Positions 8,083 to 17,082 are shown, numbered from the stretch's first letter. The stretch is 64,000 nucleotides of DNA from an uncultured Paracoccaceae bacterium (GCA_947496535.1 CANMDE010000005.1:186001-250000); one strand, 5' to 3'. A program made the numbers and translations. The notes: a model not told the origin generated them from the sequence alone.

Positions 8083-9342
8083 ATGACAAAATTGACCAGA
8101 CGCAACATGCTGAAAGGGACGGCCGTGGCGGCCGCCAGCACCACATTGGGTGCGCCAATGATATGGGCGCAAAATATCAAAGACGTCACCTTGCGCCAAT
8201 TCGGCACGGGCGTATCCAATCTCAACGAGGTGGCGCAAAAGGTGAAAGAGGATCTGGGCTTCACCCTGGAAATGACGGCGCTCGATTCCGACAGCGTAAC
8301 CCAGCGTGCCGCAACCCAGCCGAACAGCTTTGACATCGCCGATATCGAATACTGGATCTGTAAAAAGGTCTGGCCAACGGGCAATCTGCAAGCAATGGAT
8401 ACCTCAAAGATTGCCAATTACGACAAGATCGTTGGCATCTTTCGTGATGGCAAGCTGACCCCGGAAAGTACGATCGCGCAGGGAACGGCACCGCATACAG
8501 TTGGCTTTACCTCTGGTGCCGATGGTACGGATTTCGTGCAGGAAGAATCTGGCTGGATGACCCTTATCCCCACGATCTACAACGCCGATACGCTGGGCAT
8601 ACGCCCCGATCTTATCGGACGACCAATCAGCAATTGGTCTGAACTGTTGAACCCGGAATTTGCTGGCAAAGCGTCGATCCTCGACATTTCCTCTATTGGG
8701 ATCATGGATATGGCTATGGTCGTGGAATCCATGGGGGAATACACCTACCCAGACAAAGGCAATATGACCCAAGAAGAGATCGACCTGACCATCGGTATCT
8801 TTACCGAGGCCAAGCAAAACGGCCAGTTCCGCGCCTTCTGGAAGTCATTCGATGAGAGCGTGAACCTAATGGCGTCGGGCGAGGTTGTGATCCAGTCGAT
8901 GTGGTCGCCCGCGATCACCGCGGTTAAATCGCGCGGTATTCCGTGCGTCTACCAGCCACTGGAAGAAGGTTATCGCAGCTGGGGCGGCGGCATTGGCTTG
9001 TCGGCAGCGCTGGACGGGTTGGAGCGTGACGCGGCCTATGAATACATCAACTGGTATCTGGACGGCTGGGTAGGCGGCTTCTTGATGCGGCAGGGGTATT
9101 ATTCCGCCGTGCCGGAGACATCCAAGAATTACATGGATGAAAACGAATGGGGCTATTGGTTCGAGGGCAAGGAAGCCACGGATGTCATCACTAACCCGTT
9201 TGGCGACGCGATGGCGCAAGCCGGTGAGGTCCGCGATGGTGGGTCATTCGAGGAACGTATGGGCGCTGTCGCTTGCTGGAACGCGGTGATGGATGAAAAC
9301 CAGTATATGGTCCGTAAGTGGAACGAGTTCATCGCGGCCTAA
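8083..9342 (+). CDS. ABC transporter extracellular solute-binding protein (PotD-like)
   Basis: This 419-residue periplasmic binding protein has a clear Tat signal (LTRRNMLKGTAVAAAS, cleavage probably after WAQ near residue 30). The mature region has the PotD-type pattern: SFDIADIEYWICKKVW, then the hinge WMTLIPTIYNADTLGIRPD and the C-terminal EYINWYLDGWVGGF. It has a good ribosome site (GGGAG). It delivers the ligand to the two permeases downstream. A strong hairpin follows its stop codon. Ligand unknown; polyamine, opine or amino-acid-derived compounds are typical of the group. Confidence 0.88.
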   Translation: MTKLTRRNMLKGTAVAAASTTLGAPMIWAQNIKDVTLRQFGTGVSNLNEVAQKVKEDLGFTLEMTALDSDSVTQRAATQPNSFDIADIEYWICKKVWPTGNLQAMDTSKIANYDKIVGIFRDGKLTPESTIAQGTAPHTVGFTSGADGTDFVQEESGWMTLIPTIYNADTLGIRPDLIGRPISNWSELLNPEFAGKASILDISSIGIMDMAMVVESMGEYTYPDKGNMTQEEIDLTIGIFTEAKQNGQFRAFWKSFDESVNLMASGEVVIQSMWSPAITAVKSRGIPCVYQPLEEGYRSWGGGIGLSAALDGLERDAAYEYINWYLDGWVGGFLMRQGYYSAVPETSKNYMDENEWGYWFEGKEATDVITNPFGDAMAQAGEVRDGGSFEERMGAVACWNAVMDENQYMVRKWNEFIAA

Positions 9343-9350
9343 GGCCATTT

Positions 9351-9372
9351 GGGGACGCCTTCGGGCGTTCCT
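9351..9372 (+). other. Stem-loop with UUCG tetraloop after the binding-protein gene
   Basis: Nine base pairs (9351-9359 with 9364-9372, including two G-U pairs) close a C(UUCG)G tetraloop, one of the most stable RNA loops known. It starts 9 nt after the stop of the binding-protein gene and has no U-tract, so it is better read as an mRNA-stabilising or attenuating intercistronic hairpin than as a full terminator. It would favour excess of binding protein over permeases. Confidence 0.6.
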
Positions 9373-9396
9373 GTCACACATTATGAATGCCTGCTT

Positions 9397-10251
9397 GTGA
9401 AATCCAACCAATCCTTCTGGTCGCTTTTGATGGTCTCGCCCCTGATGGCGATCCTTTTGTTTTTTTTGGTCCTGCCGGTCGGCATGATACTGATCGTCAG
9501 CTTCTGGCAGGCGACAGAATTTTCCATCATCCCGGCCTTTTCGTTTGAGAATTACGAGTTCCTGTTTGGGTCATCGGTGACGTTCAGGGTGTTCATGAAC
9601 ACTTTCAAATATGCGGTAGTCACATGGGTCTTCACATTGCTGATTGGCTTTACCGTTGCCTACTTTCTGGCTTTTCACGTAAGAACTCAGCGTTGGCAAA
9701 TTGCACTGTTTCTGCTGTGCACGATCCCGTTCTGGACGTCGAATATCATTCGCATGATATCCTGGATTCCGTTTTTGGGTCGCAACGGCATTGCCAATTC
9801 AGCACTGATGTCATGGGGCGTCACGGATCGGCCTTTGGAATGGCTGTTGTTCAGTGACTTCGCGGTGATCCTCGCCTTTGTACATCTGTACACGCTGTTC
9901 ATGGGTGTACCGATTTTCAACACCATGATGCGGATCGACAAATCACTGATTGAGGCCGCCCGCGATGCTGGCGCCAACGGTGCACAAATCTTGTGGAACG
10001 TGATTGTTCCGCTGACCAAGCCAGGCATCATGATTGGCACAATCTTTGTCATCACACTGGTGATGGGTGATTTCATCACAGTGCGGTTCATGTCGGGCAG
10101 CCAGTCCGCCAATGTCGGACGTCTGATTTCCAATGACATCGCACTACTGGCTTATCCCTCTGCCGCGGCCACCGCCATCGTCCTTCTTTGTACGGTGCTG
10201 ATTGTCATCGCCACCCTGTTGCGTTTCGTTGATATCCGGAAGGAACTGTGA
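9397..10251 (+). CDS. ABC transporter permease (PotB-like)
   Basis: This 284-residue inner-membrane protein starts with a first helix (LLMVSPLMAILLFFLVLPVGMILIV) and has about six membrane spans. The EAA loop that contacts the ATPase reads LIEAARDAGANGAQILWNVIVPLTKPG. GTG 9397 is chosen because the possible upstream TTG at 9349 would place the stable hairpin inside the coding region; the ribosome site is weak either way. It pairs with the PotC-like permease, which begins in its stop codon. Confidence 0.88.
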   Translation: MKSNQSFWSLLMVSPLMAILLFFLVLPVGMILIVSFWQATEFSIIPAFSFENYEFLFGSSVTFRVFMNTFKYAVVTWVFTLLIGFTVAYFLAFHVRTQRWQIALFLLCTIPFWTSNIIRMISWIPFLGRNGIANSALMSWGVTDRPLEWLLFSDFAVILAFVHLYTLFMGVPIFNTMMRIDKSLIEAARDAGANGAQILWNVIVPLTKPGIMIGTIFVITLVMGDFITVRFMSGSQSANVGRLISNDIALLAYPSAAATAIVLLCTVLIVIATLLRFVDIRKEL

Positions 10252-11093
10252 TGATGGAGCCTCGCGGAAAATCCTTTTATGTCCTCGCTGCGTTTTTCGG
10301 GCTGTTCTTGCTTTTTCTTTACGGCCCGACAGTGACCATTGCGATCCTGTCGTTCCAAGGTCCCGGTGGCGGCCTGACCTTTCCAATGCAAGGCCTGTCG
10401 CTGCACTGGTTTCGGGATTTGTTCGAGCAGCAAGCGGTTGGTGATATATGGGGCAGTTTCCGGCGCAGTTTTGTTCTTGGGCTGATGGTTATGGTGGTGA
10501 CGGTGGTTGTCTCCGTCATGGGTGGACTGGCGTTCAGGCATCGTTTCCCAGGATCGAATGTCCTGTTCTACCTGATCATTACATCGCTGGTGATCCCTTC
10601 GATCCTAATCTCACTTGGCGTAGGCCTGATTTTTTCGCAATCGGGGTTGGAGGTGCATTGGTCCACCTCCGGTTTTGGGTCGCAACTGACATGGACGCTG
10701 CCCTTCGGCCTTTTGATCATGTTTGCTGTCTTTAATCGGTTCGACAAAAGCTACGAGGAAGCAGCACGAGATCTGGGTGCTAGCCCATGGCAGACGATCC
10801 GCCATGTGGTCCTTCCCATCATCGCACCATCTCTGATCGGGGTGGCGTTGTTCGGCTTTACGCTGTCCTATGACGAATTTGCGCGGACCTTGTTGACGGC
10901 GGGCAGCTACAACACGCTGCCGCTGGAAATTTTTGGGATGACAACCAATGTGACTAGCCCTGTACTCTATGCCCTTGGCACGCTTACGACGCTCTTTTCA
11001 TTGTTGATCATCGGCGTCTTTCTATCCATCACATGGCTTAGCGCGCGACGAAAGGCGCGCGCTGGGTCAGATGCTGGCAAGGGCATGATATGA
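10251..11093 (+). CDS. ABC transporter permease (PotC-like)
   Basis: This 280-residue second permease subunit shows six hydrophobic segments and the EAA loop YEEAARDLGASPWQTIRHVVLPIIAPS. ATG 10251 overlaps the previous stop (TGATG); ATG 10254 and GTG 10248 are neighbours in the same frame, and AGGAA at 10241-10245 fits any of them. Its 3' end overlaps the racemase gene by ATGA, so transport and racemase are co-translated. Confidence 0.88.
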   Translation: MMEPRGKSFYVLAAFFGLFLLFLYGPTVTIAILSFQGPGGGLTFPMQGLSLHWFRDLFEQQAVGDIWGSFRRSFVLGLMVMVVTVVVSVMGGLAFRHRFPGSNVLFYLIITSLVIPSILISLGVGLIFSQSGLEVHWSTSGFGSQLTWTLPFGLLIMFAVFNRFDKSYEEAARDLGASPWQTIRHVVLPIIAPSLIGVALFGFTLSYDEFARTLLTAGSYNTLPLEIFGMTTNVTSPVLYALGTLTTLFSLLIIGVFLSITWLSARRKARAGSDAGKGMI

Positions 11094-11731
11094 TTGTTCT
11101 AATCAACCCCAACAGCACCACATCCATGACCAATGCGATGTTGAATACAGCAATGGAAATGGTGCCGTCTGCGCATATCGAGGGATGGACGTCCAAGGAT
11201 GGACCGCCCGCGATACAAGGCGTCGATGACGGAATTGTAGCAACACGACCGTTATTGAAGCTGGTCCAGGACGCATCCGACAAGGGTGCATCGGCGATCA
11301 TTATCGGGTGCTTTGACGATACGGCCCTTGATGAGGCGCGCAGTATCGCAAATTGCCCTGTACTCGGTATCGGACAGGCGGCTTATCATTTTGCTGCAAT
11401 GTGTGGGCCGCGCTTTTCTGTTGTGACAACCCTGGATGTGTCGGTGCCAATCCTTGAGGCCAATATCCACCGCTATGGTTTTGGGGGAGCGTTAGCAAAA
11501 GTGCGGGCCAGCAATGTTCCGGTGCTTGATCTGGAAGATGCGTCATTGAGTGCAGAGGGTCCCATTTTGGACGAAATCAAGACTGCAGCGGAAGAAGATG
11601 GCATTTCCTCTGTCGTGCTTGGCTGCGGCGGGATGGTCCGACTGAGGAATCTGGCGGCGGCCACAATAAATGTGAAAGTGATCGACGGCGTTCAGGCCGC
11701 CACACTTGGCGCTTCGCTGTTGTCGCGTTGA
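11090..11731 (+). CDS. Asp/Glu/hydantoin racemase family protein
   Basis: This 213-residue cytoplasmic enzyme begins MIVLINPNSTTSMT, the hallmark of the hydantoin/aspartate racemase (HyuE-like) group. Two cysteines in the expected positions, Cys74 (IIIGCFDDT) and Cys179 (VVLGCGGM), would act as the two proton-transfer bases of a cofactor-independent racemase. It is the last gene of the transporter operon. The transported compound may therefore be a D- or L-configured amino-acid derivative or hydantoin-like molecule. Confidence 0.85.
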   Translation: MIVLINPNSTTSMTNAMLNTAMEMVPSAHIEGWTSKDGPPAIQGVDDGIVATRPLLKLVQDASDKGASAIIIGCFDDTALDEARSIANCPVLGIGQAAYHFAAMCGPRFSVVTTLDVSVPILEANIHRYGFGGALAKVRASNVPVLDLEDASLSAEGPILDEIKTAAEEDGISSVVLGCGGMVRLRNLAAATINVKVIDGVQAATLGASLLSR

Positions 11732-11768
11732 GCTGTTTTGAATTGAAAGCTTCGTCACAGTGGATCTC

Positions 11769-11791
11769 AATATGTCTCAAAAGGACATATT
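11769..11791. other. AT-rich stem-loop between convergent genes
   Basis: AATATGTC (11769-11776) and GACATATT (11784-11791) form an 8-bp stem with a 7-nt loop, followed by TT on the plus strand. It lies between the racemase and the convergent fmdB gene and could serve as a weak bidirectional terminator. The stem is AT-rich and the U-tract short. Confidence 0.3.
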
Positions 11792-11844
11792 TTGCATGTA
11801 GTTGATGTGTCTGACGTCAGTACCCATGGGTCCAAATAGGGCAC

Positions 11845-12177
11845 CTAGTGAGAGATCATCCAAGGCCGTTTTGTTGGAAAGCTTTTTGATCCGTCAGGGC
11901 GATGCAGTGTGGTGCTCTTTTTCTTGGCTCCTCCACTACAGCAACCGCAGCCCGGGCCGTGAGTGCTGGTGCGCTTGGGATTATCGGCGCTTCGTTCGTT
12001 GGTTGAGTGGCCAACACGGATACTATGGCTGACAAAAGAAACATTGGGTGCGGTCAGCATCACGCGAGGCGACTGTGATCCACAGGTTGGGCAATCGGTC
12101 GGTTCAGCGCAGCGGCTCATGCGTTCGATCGCTTCAAACGGACCGCAGCCTGTGCATTGGTATTCATAAACGGGCAT
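11845..12177 (-). CDS. fmdB: FmdB-type zinc-ribbon regulatory protein
   Basis: This 110-residue protein begins MPVYEYQCTGCG and carries C-x2-C (residues 8 and 11) and CPTC further on, a FmdB zinc ribbon. A second Cys-rich patch (GPGCGCCSGG) lies near residue 75. In Methylophilus methylotrophus, FmdB is encoded with formamidase and is thought to regulate amidase expression. Here it directly follows fmdA, with a strong hairpin in between. The basic C-terminal half is longer than in minimal FmdB proteins. Confidence 0.85.
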   Translation of the reverse strand: MPVYEYQCTGCGPFEAIERMSRCAEPTDCPTCGSQSPRVMLTAPNVSFVSHSIRVGHSTNERSADNPKRTSTHGPGCGCCSGGAKKKSTTLHRPDGSKSFPTKRPWMISH

Positions 12178-12201
12178 GGAATTTCCTTAGGTCAAGTTAG
12201 C

Positions 12202-12226
12202 AACCGGCCTTTTTCAAAGGCCGGTT
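12202..12226 (-). terminator. Hairpin between fmdA and fmdB
   Basis: AACCGGCCTTT (12202-12212) pairs with AAAGGCCGGTT (12216-12226) around a 3-nt loop, an 11-bp perfect stem 7 nt after the fmdA stop. There is no U-run after the hairpin on the minus strand, so it probably attenuates or protects the fmdA mRNA and lowers fmdB expression. Confidence 0.55.
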
Positions 12227-12232
12227 TAGGCG

Positions 12233-13462
12233 TTACAGGTCGGGGGCCAAGGGTACATCTACGCTGCCATCGAGATACTTTGCCGGGCCGTCGGCATTGG
12301 GCATCATGTCCCATTCAAAGATGTCGTTGGGCAGCCACAGCGTGGCACAGGCGTTGGGGATATCCACTACCCCAGAGATATGGCCTTGCACGGGGGCCGT
12401 CCCCAAAATGGCGTAGGCCTGCGCCCCGGTATAGCCAAATTTCTTGAGGTATTCGATCGCGTTCAGACAGGCCTGCCGATAGGCGATGTGAACATCCAGA
12501 TAGTGCTGCTCGCCCTGCTCATCGACGCTGATCCCTTCGAAAATCAAATAGTCGTTGTAATGCGGGGTGATTGGCGAGGGTTTGAAAATAGGGTTCTTGA
12601 CCCCGTATTTTGCCATCCCGTCTTTGATCAATGATACTTTCAGATGCAGCCAGCCGGCCATCTCAATTGCCCCACAGAAGGTGATCTCACCGTCACCCTG
12701 GCTAAAGTGCAAGTCGCCCATCGAGAGGCCTGCGCCGTCGACATAGACGGGGAAGTAGATTTTGGAACCGCGGCTGAGGTCTTTGATGTCACAGTTTCCG
12801 CCATGTTCGCGTGGCGGCACGGTCCGTGCACCCTCGGCCGCAGCTGCTTCGCGTGCCTCTCCCTTCATGGCTCCCATATGCGCACTTTGTGTGTTGGGCA
12901 GGGCAGCGAGGGGTGGGGTGCGATCAGGGTCGGTGTTGAACAATGCCGTCTCGCGGGTGTTCCACATATCCAGCATCTTGCGGTCGGGTAGACAGCCGAT
13001 CAGGCCGGGGTGAATCAGGCCCGCATATTTCACGCCGGGCACATGGCGGGACTTGGTGAACATGCCGTCAATGTCCCAGATGGATTTCTGGGCCTCGGGG
13101 AAATGCTCGGTCAGAAACCCACCACCGTTCTGTTTGGAAAAGAAGCCGTTGAAGCCCCAAAGCATCTCTTCCTTGGCACCGATATCGAGGATCTCGACAA
13201 CCAACAGATCGCCCGGCTCGGCCCCTTTGACGCCAATCGGGCCGGACAGGTAATGAACCTGCTCCAGCTCCACATCGCGCACGTCGCTTGCGTCATCATC
13301 GTTTTTGATCTGCCCGCCGGTCCAATCGTAGGTTTCGATTCTGAAATCGTCGCCCGGCTCCACCCAGACATTGATCGGGATGTCAGGATGCCACCGATTA
13401 TGGACATTCTCGTTGGTATGCGGGCTCTCACTGAGGTCTACTGTGATTAATGTATCGGCCAT
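12233..13462 (-). CDS. fmdA: Formamidase
   Basis: This 409-residue protein of the acetamidase/formamidase family hydrolyses formamide (and possibly other short amides) to the acid and ammonia (EC 3.5.1.49). Recognisable blocks are NRWHPDIPINVWVEPGDDFRIETYDWTGG near residue 22, GAEPGDLLVVEILDIG near 80, HPGLIGCLP near 155, and GGNCDIKDLSRGSKIYFPVYVDGAGLSMGDLHFSQGDGEI near 220-260. Length matches the family. AAGGA precedes ATG 13462. It lies directly downstream of a urea/amide-type ABC transporter on the same strand, so uptake and hydrolysis are one unit that supplies ammonium. Confidence 0.93.
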   Translation of the reverse strand: MADTLITVDLSESPHTNENVHNRWHPDIPINVWVEPGDDFRIETYDWTGGQIKNDDDASDVRDVELEQVHYLSGPIGVKGAEPGDLLVVEILDIGAKEEMLWGFNGFFSKQNGGGFLTEHFPEAQKSIWDIDGMFTKSRHVPGVKYAGLIHPGLIGCLPDRKMLDMWNTRETALFNTDPDRTPPLAALPNTQSAHMGAMKGEAREAAAAEGARTVPPREHGGNCDIKDLSRGSKIYFPVYVDGAGLSMGDLHFSQGDGEITFCGAIEMAGWLHLKVSLIKDGMAKYGVKNPIFKPSPITPHYNDYLIFEGISVDEQGEQHYLDVHIAYRQACLNAIEYLKKFGYTGAQAYAILGTAPVQGHISGVVDIPNACATLWLPNDIFEWDMMPNADGPAKYLDGSVDVPLAPDL

Positions 13463-13486
13463 GGTGCGATCCTTTCTTGCTTGAAA

Positions 13487-14176
13487 TCAAACGGAGAGAA
13501 ATTTTGAGACGCGAGCCTCATCGATGCCGTCGCGAGGGCTGTCGTGAACGAAGTTGCCGTTCTCGATCACCATCACCCGGTCGGCCACATCCAAAGCAAA
13601 GCTAAGCACCTGTTCGGACACGACAATTGACAAGCCCTTTTGGTCGCGGATTTTGCGCAAAGTCCGCGCCATTTCACGGATGATGGATGGCTGGATGCCC
13701 TCGGTTGGTTCATCCAGCAGCAATACCTTGGGATCTGACGCGAGCGCCCGTGCAATGGCCAATTGTTGTTGCTGACCACCCGACAAGTTACCGCCGCGCC
13801 GCGACTTCATCTCTAGAAGAACCGGAAACAATTCGTAGATATCTTCAGGCACTTTCGACTTGCCTGTTACGGTCAGCCCCGTTTCAACATTTTCCTGCAC
13901 GGTCATCGAGGAGAAAATCATCCGGCCTTGCGGTACATAGCCAATGCCCTTGGCCACACGATGATGCGACTTCAGTCCGGTAACCGGGTCACCTCCCACA
14001 TCCACAGCGCCCGATTTTTCCGGAACAATTCCCATCAGGGTCTTCATGAGGGTCGTCTTGCCCATCCCATTTCGGCCCATGATGGCGACAATCTCACCCG
14101 GTGCGACCGTCATGTCCAAACCATGAAGCACTTCGGATTCACCGTAAGCGGCCCGCAAATCACTTATATTTAGCAT
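13487..14176 (-). CDS. urtE: Urea/amide ABC transporter ATP-binding protein UrtE
   Basis: This 229-residue branched-chain-type ATPase has Walker A GRNGMGKT (34-41), the signature LSGGQQQQLAIARAL, Walker B KVLLLDEPTEGIQPSII and an H-loop replaced by VVSEQ, as is typical of UrtE (LivF class). MLNISDLRAAYGESEVLHGLDM is the usual UrtE start. It pairs with UrtD to drive the UrtB-UrtC channel. The gene is 12 bp downstream of urtD. Whether the real ligand is urea, formamide or acetamide cannot be decided here. Confidence 0.9.
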   Translation of the reverse strand: MLNISDLRAAYGESEVLHGLDMTVAPGEIVAIMGRNGMGKTTLMKTLMGIVPEKSGAVDVGGDPVTGLKSHHRVAKGIGYVPQGRMIFSSMTVQENVETGLTVTGKSKVPEDIYELFPVLLEMKSRRGGNLSGGQQQQLAIARALASDPKVLLLDEPTEGIQPSIIREMARTLRKIRDQKGLSIVVSEQVLSFALDVADRVMVIENGNFVHDSPRDGIDEARVSKFLSV

Positions 14177-14188
14177 CGGGATTTTCCT

Positions 14189-14935
14189 TCAGTGGCCCAG
14201 ATAGACTTCGATAACTTTGGGGTCGGCTTTGACATGCGCCATTGACCCTTCGGACAGCATCTTGCCTTGGTGCAAAACGTTCACGCGGGTCGCGATGTCC
14301 TCGACAAAGCCCATGTCATGCTCGATCACGATGACCGACCGGTCCTGAATGATCCTCTTCAGCAATTCGGCGGTTTTCTTGCGTTCGGCGACCGACATGC
14401 CCGCGACCGGTTCGTCCAGCATCAAAAGCTCCGGGTCCTGGATCAGCAGCATCCCGATTTCCAGCCATTGCTTTTGCCCATGGCTGAGGAAAGCAGCCTT
14501 TTCGGATAGCATGTCCTCAAGGAAGATTGTCTCGGCAATTTCATTGATACGCTGCTGCACATTTTCGTTGCGCCGGAATGCCAAGGCCCCGAACACACTG
14601 TAACCTGACGGATAGCTGATCTCGAGGTTTTCAAAGACGGTTAGGTCTTCGTAGACAGATGGTGTCTGGAACTTCCGTCCAACCCCGGCGTGAACGATCT
14701 GGTCCTCGCGCATTTTTAGCAACTCGTTGTCTCTGAAGGTCACCGACCCATCGGTCGCCCGGGTACGACCGCAGATCAGATCCAACACGGTTGTCTTGCC
14801 GGCCCCATTGGGTCCAATGATCACCCGACACTCGTTTGGCTCAATATAAAAGCTCAGATCATCGACAGCCTTGAAACCATCGAACGAGACTGTCAGCCCC
14901 TCGACCTTCAGTAGGTAACGCTCTTGAAAAGTCAT
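14189..14935 (-). CDS. urtD: Urea/amide ABC transporter ATP-binding protein UrtD
   Basis: This 248-residue LivG-class ATPase has Walker A GPNGAGKTT, the UrtD-typical IVHAGVGRKFQTPSVYEDLTVFENLEIS, the signature LSHGQKQWLEIGMLL and Walker B ELLMLDEPVAGM. The unusual SHGQKQWLEI signature separates UrtD from amino-acid LivG proteins. ATG 14935 overlaps the urtC stop (TGATG); an upstream TTG at 14938 is less likely. Confidence 0.92.
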   Translation of the reverse strand: MTFQERYLLKVEGLTVSFDGFKAVDDLSFYIEPNECRVIIGPNGAGKTTVLDLICGRTRATDGSVTFRDNELLKMREDQIVHAGVGRKFQTPSVYEDLTVFENLEISYPSGYSVFGALAFRRNENVQQRINEIAETIFLEDMLSEKAAFLSHGQKQWLEIGMLLIQDPELLMLDEPVAGMSVAERKKTAELLKRIIQDRSVIVIEHDMGFVEDIATRVNVLHQGKMLSEGSMAHVKADPKVIEVYLGH

Positions 14936-16080
14936 CAAACGGCCCCCCGCTTTTCGGTCGATGCATTATGTGTCTGCGGTGCCCGGCGCGCACGCGCTGT
15001 CCAGAGTTTGGAAAGCCGCGGCATGATCTGTTCCGTCCAGATGCCCGCAAGGCCGTTGGGGAACAGCATCACCACCGCGATAAACAAGCCGCCCAAGCCA
15101 AATAACCAAAGTTCCGGAAAGCTTTCGGAAAAGCTGGTCTTGGCCCAGTTCACCAAGAGTGCCCCATAGACGGCACCAAGGATCGACAGGCGACCGCCGA
15201 CGGCACAGAAGATCACCATCTCGATTGAGGGCACAATGCCGACCAGTGTCGGAGACATAAAGCCGACTTGAAGGGTGAACATCGCACCGCCGATGCCTGC
15301 AAATGCTGCGCCAAGGCAAAAGATGAAGATTTTGAAGCTGGCCACATCATAGCCCGAAAACCGGACCCGGTCTTCCTGATCGCGCATCGCGATCAAAATG
15401 CGCCCAAGTTTGGATTTGCGAACGAAATGCGCGACAAAAAGCACGGCAAAAAGCAGTACGCCGTTGACGTAGTAAAGGATCTCCTTGGCCTCTCCTGTAC
15501 GAATGTTCCAGCCGTTGAGCGTTCGTAGATCGGTGATCCCGTTGACACCGCCGGTATAACCCTGCTGCCCAATGATCAGGATCGTCAGAATGGCCGCAAA
15601 GGCTTGCGTAATGATTGCGAAGTACACGCCACCCACACGCCGCCGGAACATCGCCACACCAATGAAAAACGCAAAGGTCACCGGTACGAGTACAACCGCA
15701 ATCAGCGAAAAGGTCAGACTGTGAAACGGTATCCACCACGCCGGTAGTTCGGTTAATTGGTTCCAGTCCATGAAATCCGGAATGCCCGGCGTAGATTGGA
15801 TCGATGTGTTCTCCGGCGTCGACGCCTCAAGCTTCAGAAACATGGCCATGCAATAGCCACCCAGCCCGAAGAACACCCCCTGTCCCAGACTCAGGATGCC
15901 ACCCGCGCCCCAGCAGAGCGCCAACCCAACTGCGACGAACGCATAGGTCAGGTACTTGCCAAACAGATTCAGCCGGAAGGTACCCAAAAACGTGGGTAGG
16001 ATCAGGAAGATCAAGACGGCAAGTACGGCAAAGCCAATGATTTCGGACCGAGAGAACAGGGGCGTCTTGGAGAAGGTCAT
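14935..16080 (-). CDS. urtC: Urea/amide ABC transporter permease UrtC
   Basis: This 381-residue LivM-class permease has about ten membrane segments. The family stretch CWGAGGILSLGQGVFFGLGGYCMAMFLKLE lies near residues 55-85, and the large loop after it (SIQSTPGIPDFMDWNQLTELP) is typical of UrtC. The EAA-like loop reads ILIAMRDQEDRVRFSGYDVASFK. The C-terminal tail is basic and cytoplasmic. It lies 12 bp downstream of urtB. Confidence 0.92.
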   Translation of the reverse strand: MTFSKTPLFSRSEIIGFAVLAVLIFLILPTFLGTFRLNLFGKYLTYAFVAVGLALCWGAGGILSLGQGVFFGLGGYCMAMFLKLEASTPENTSIQSTPGIPDFMDWNQLTELPAWWIPFHSLTFSLIAVVLVPVTFAFFIGVAMFRRRVGGVYFAIITQAFAAILTILIIGQQGYTGGVNGITDLRTLNGWNIRTGEAKEILYYVNGVLLFAVLFVAHFVRKSKLGRILIAMRDQEDRVRFSGYDVASFKIFIFCLGAAFAGIGGAMFTLQVGFMSPTLVGIVPSIEMVIFCAVGGRLSILGAVYGALLVNWAKTSFSESFPELWLFGLGGLFIAVVMLFPNGLAGIWTEQIMPRLSKLWTARARRAPQTHNASTEKRGAV

Positions 16081-16092
16081 ATCTTTTGATCC

Positions 16093-17019
16093 TTACTTGC
16101 GCAATTTAAGGGAAAAGAGGCCTTGAGGCCGGATCATCAGGATGCCCACCACGATCAGCAGCGTCAGAACCTTGGCCATCGAACCGGACAGGAAAAACTC
16201 CATGATGGACTGCGCCTGACTGATCGAAAATGCGGATGCGATCGTGCCCAAAATGCTTCCCGCACCGCCAAAGACGACCACGAGGAAAGTATCCACAATA
16301 TAGAGCTGTCCGGATGTCGGCCCGGTCGACCCAATCATCGTAAAGGCGGACCCAGCCACGCCAGCCACACCGCAGCCAATGCCAAAGGTCAGCCGGTCGG
16401 TCCATTCTGTGTTGATGCCAACAGCCCCCGCCATCACGCGGTTCTGGTTGATTGCCCGGACCTGCTTGCCCCAATTTGACCTGAACATCATGATGTAAAC
16501 GGCCATCGAAATGCCAACCGCCAGGACCATCACAAAGATACCGTTGACGGGTATTTCGATTAAATCCGTCACGGGCATAGAGCCCATCATCCAGCTTGGG
16601 ATTGTCACGCCAACCTCGCGCGCACCAAATACGCTGCGGTAGGTTTGTTGCAGGATGAGGCTGAGACCCCAGGTGGCCAAGAGCGTGTCCAGTGGTCGCT
16701 TATACAGGTGCCTGATGATTGACCATTCCACCAAAAGGCCCAATGCACCCGAGGCAAAGAAGGCTAGGATCATCGCAACGAAAAAGTAGCTGCCGAACAG
16801 TGCAGGCATGTAGGCGGAAAAGAACTGCGATACAAAATAGGTGACGTAAGCCCCAAGGATCATGAATTCACCATGGGCCATATTGATGACCCCCATCTGG
16901 CCAAATATGATGGCCAACCCCAATGCCATCAGGACGAACACCGAAAACAAAATCAGGCCAGCAAACCCCTGCATGGCAAAAATCGCGCCCAGTTCGGACA
17001 TTGAGTAATCGGAAAACAT
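16093..17019 (-). CDS. urtB: Urea/amide ABC transporter permease UrtB
   Basis: This 308-residue LivH-class permease has eight or nine hydrophobic spans. Typical blocks are LGLAIIFGQMGVINMAHGEFMILGAYVTY, ATWGLSLILQQTYRSVFGAREVGVTIPSWM and VRAINQNRVMAGAVGINTEWTDRLTFGIGCG. The last two match UrtB/FmdE-type urea-amide permeases better than amino-acid LivH. AAGGAAA precedes ATG 17019. A stem-loop separates it from the upstream binding-protein gene. Confidence 0.92.
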   Translation of the reverse strand: MFSDYSMSELGAIFAMQGFAGLILFSVFVLMALGLAIIFGQMGVINMAHGEFMILGAYVTYFVSQFFSAYMPALFGSYFFVAMILAFFASGALGLLVEWSIIRHLYKRPLDTLLATWGLSLILQQTYRSVFGAREVGVTIPSWMMGSMPVTDLIEIPVNGIFVMVLAVGISMAVYIMMFRSNWGKQVRAINQNRVMAGAVGINTEWTDRLTFGIGCGVAGVAGSAFTMIGSTGPTSGQLYIVDTFLVVVFGGAGSILGTIASAFSISQAQSIMEFFLSGSMAKVLTLLIVVGILMIRPQGLFSLKLRK

Positions 17020-17058
17020 GACATTTCCTTCGGTGAAGAGTGGAGCGAGAAAATGAGA

Positions 17059-17082
17059 TGACCCGCCACGGCGGTCGGGTCA
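17059..17082 (-). other. Stem-loop between the amide-binding-protein and permease genes
   Basis: TGACCCG (17059-17065) and CGGGTCA (17076-17082) form a 7-bp GC-rich stem; the loop can fold further through CCGCC/GGCGG. It lies 17 nt after the binding-protein stop with no U-tract, in the same place as the hairpin in the polyamine-type operon, and probably stabilises the binding-protein mRNA. Confidence 0.5.
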
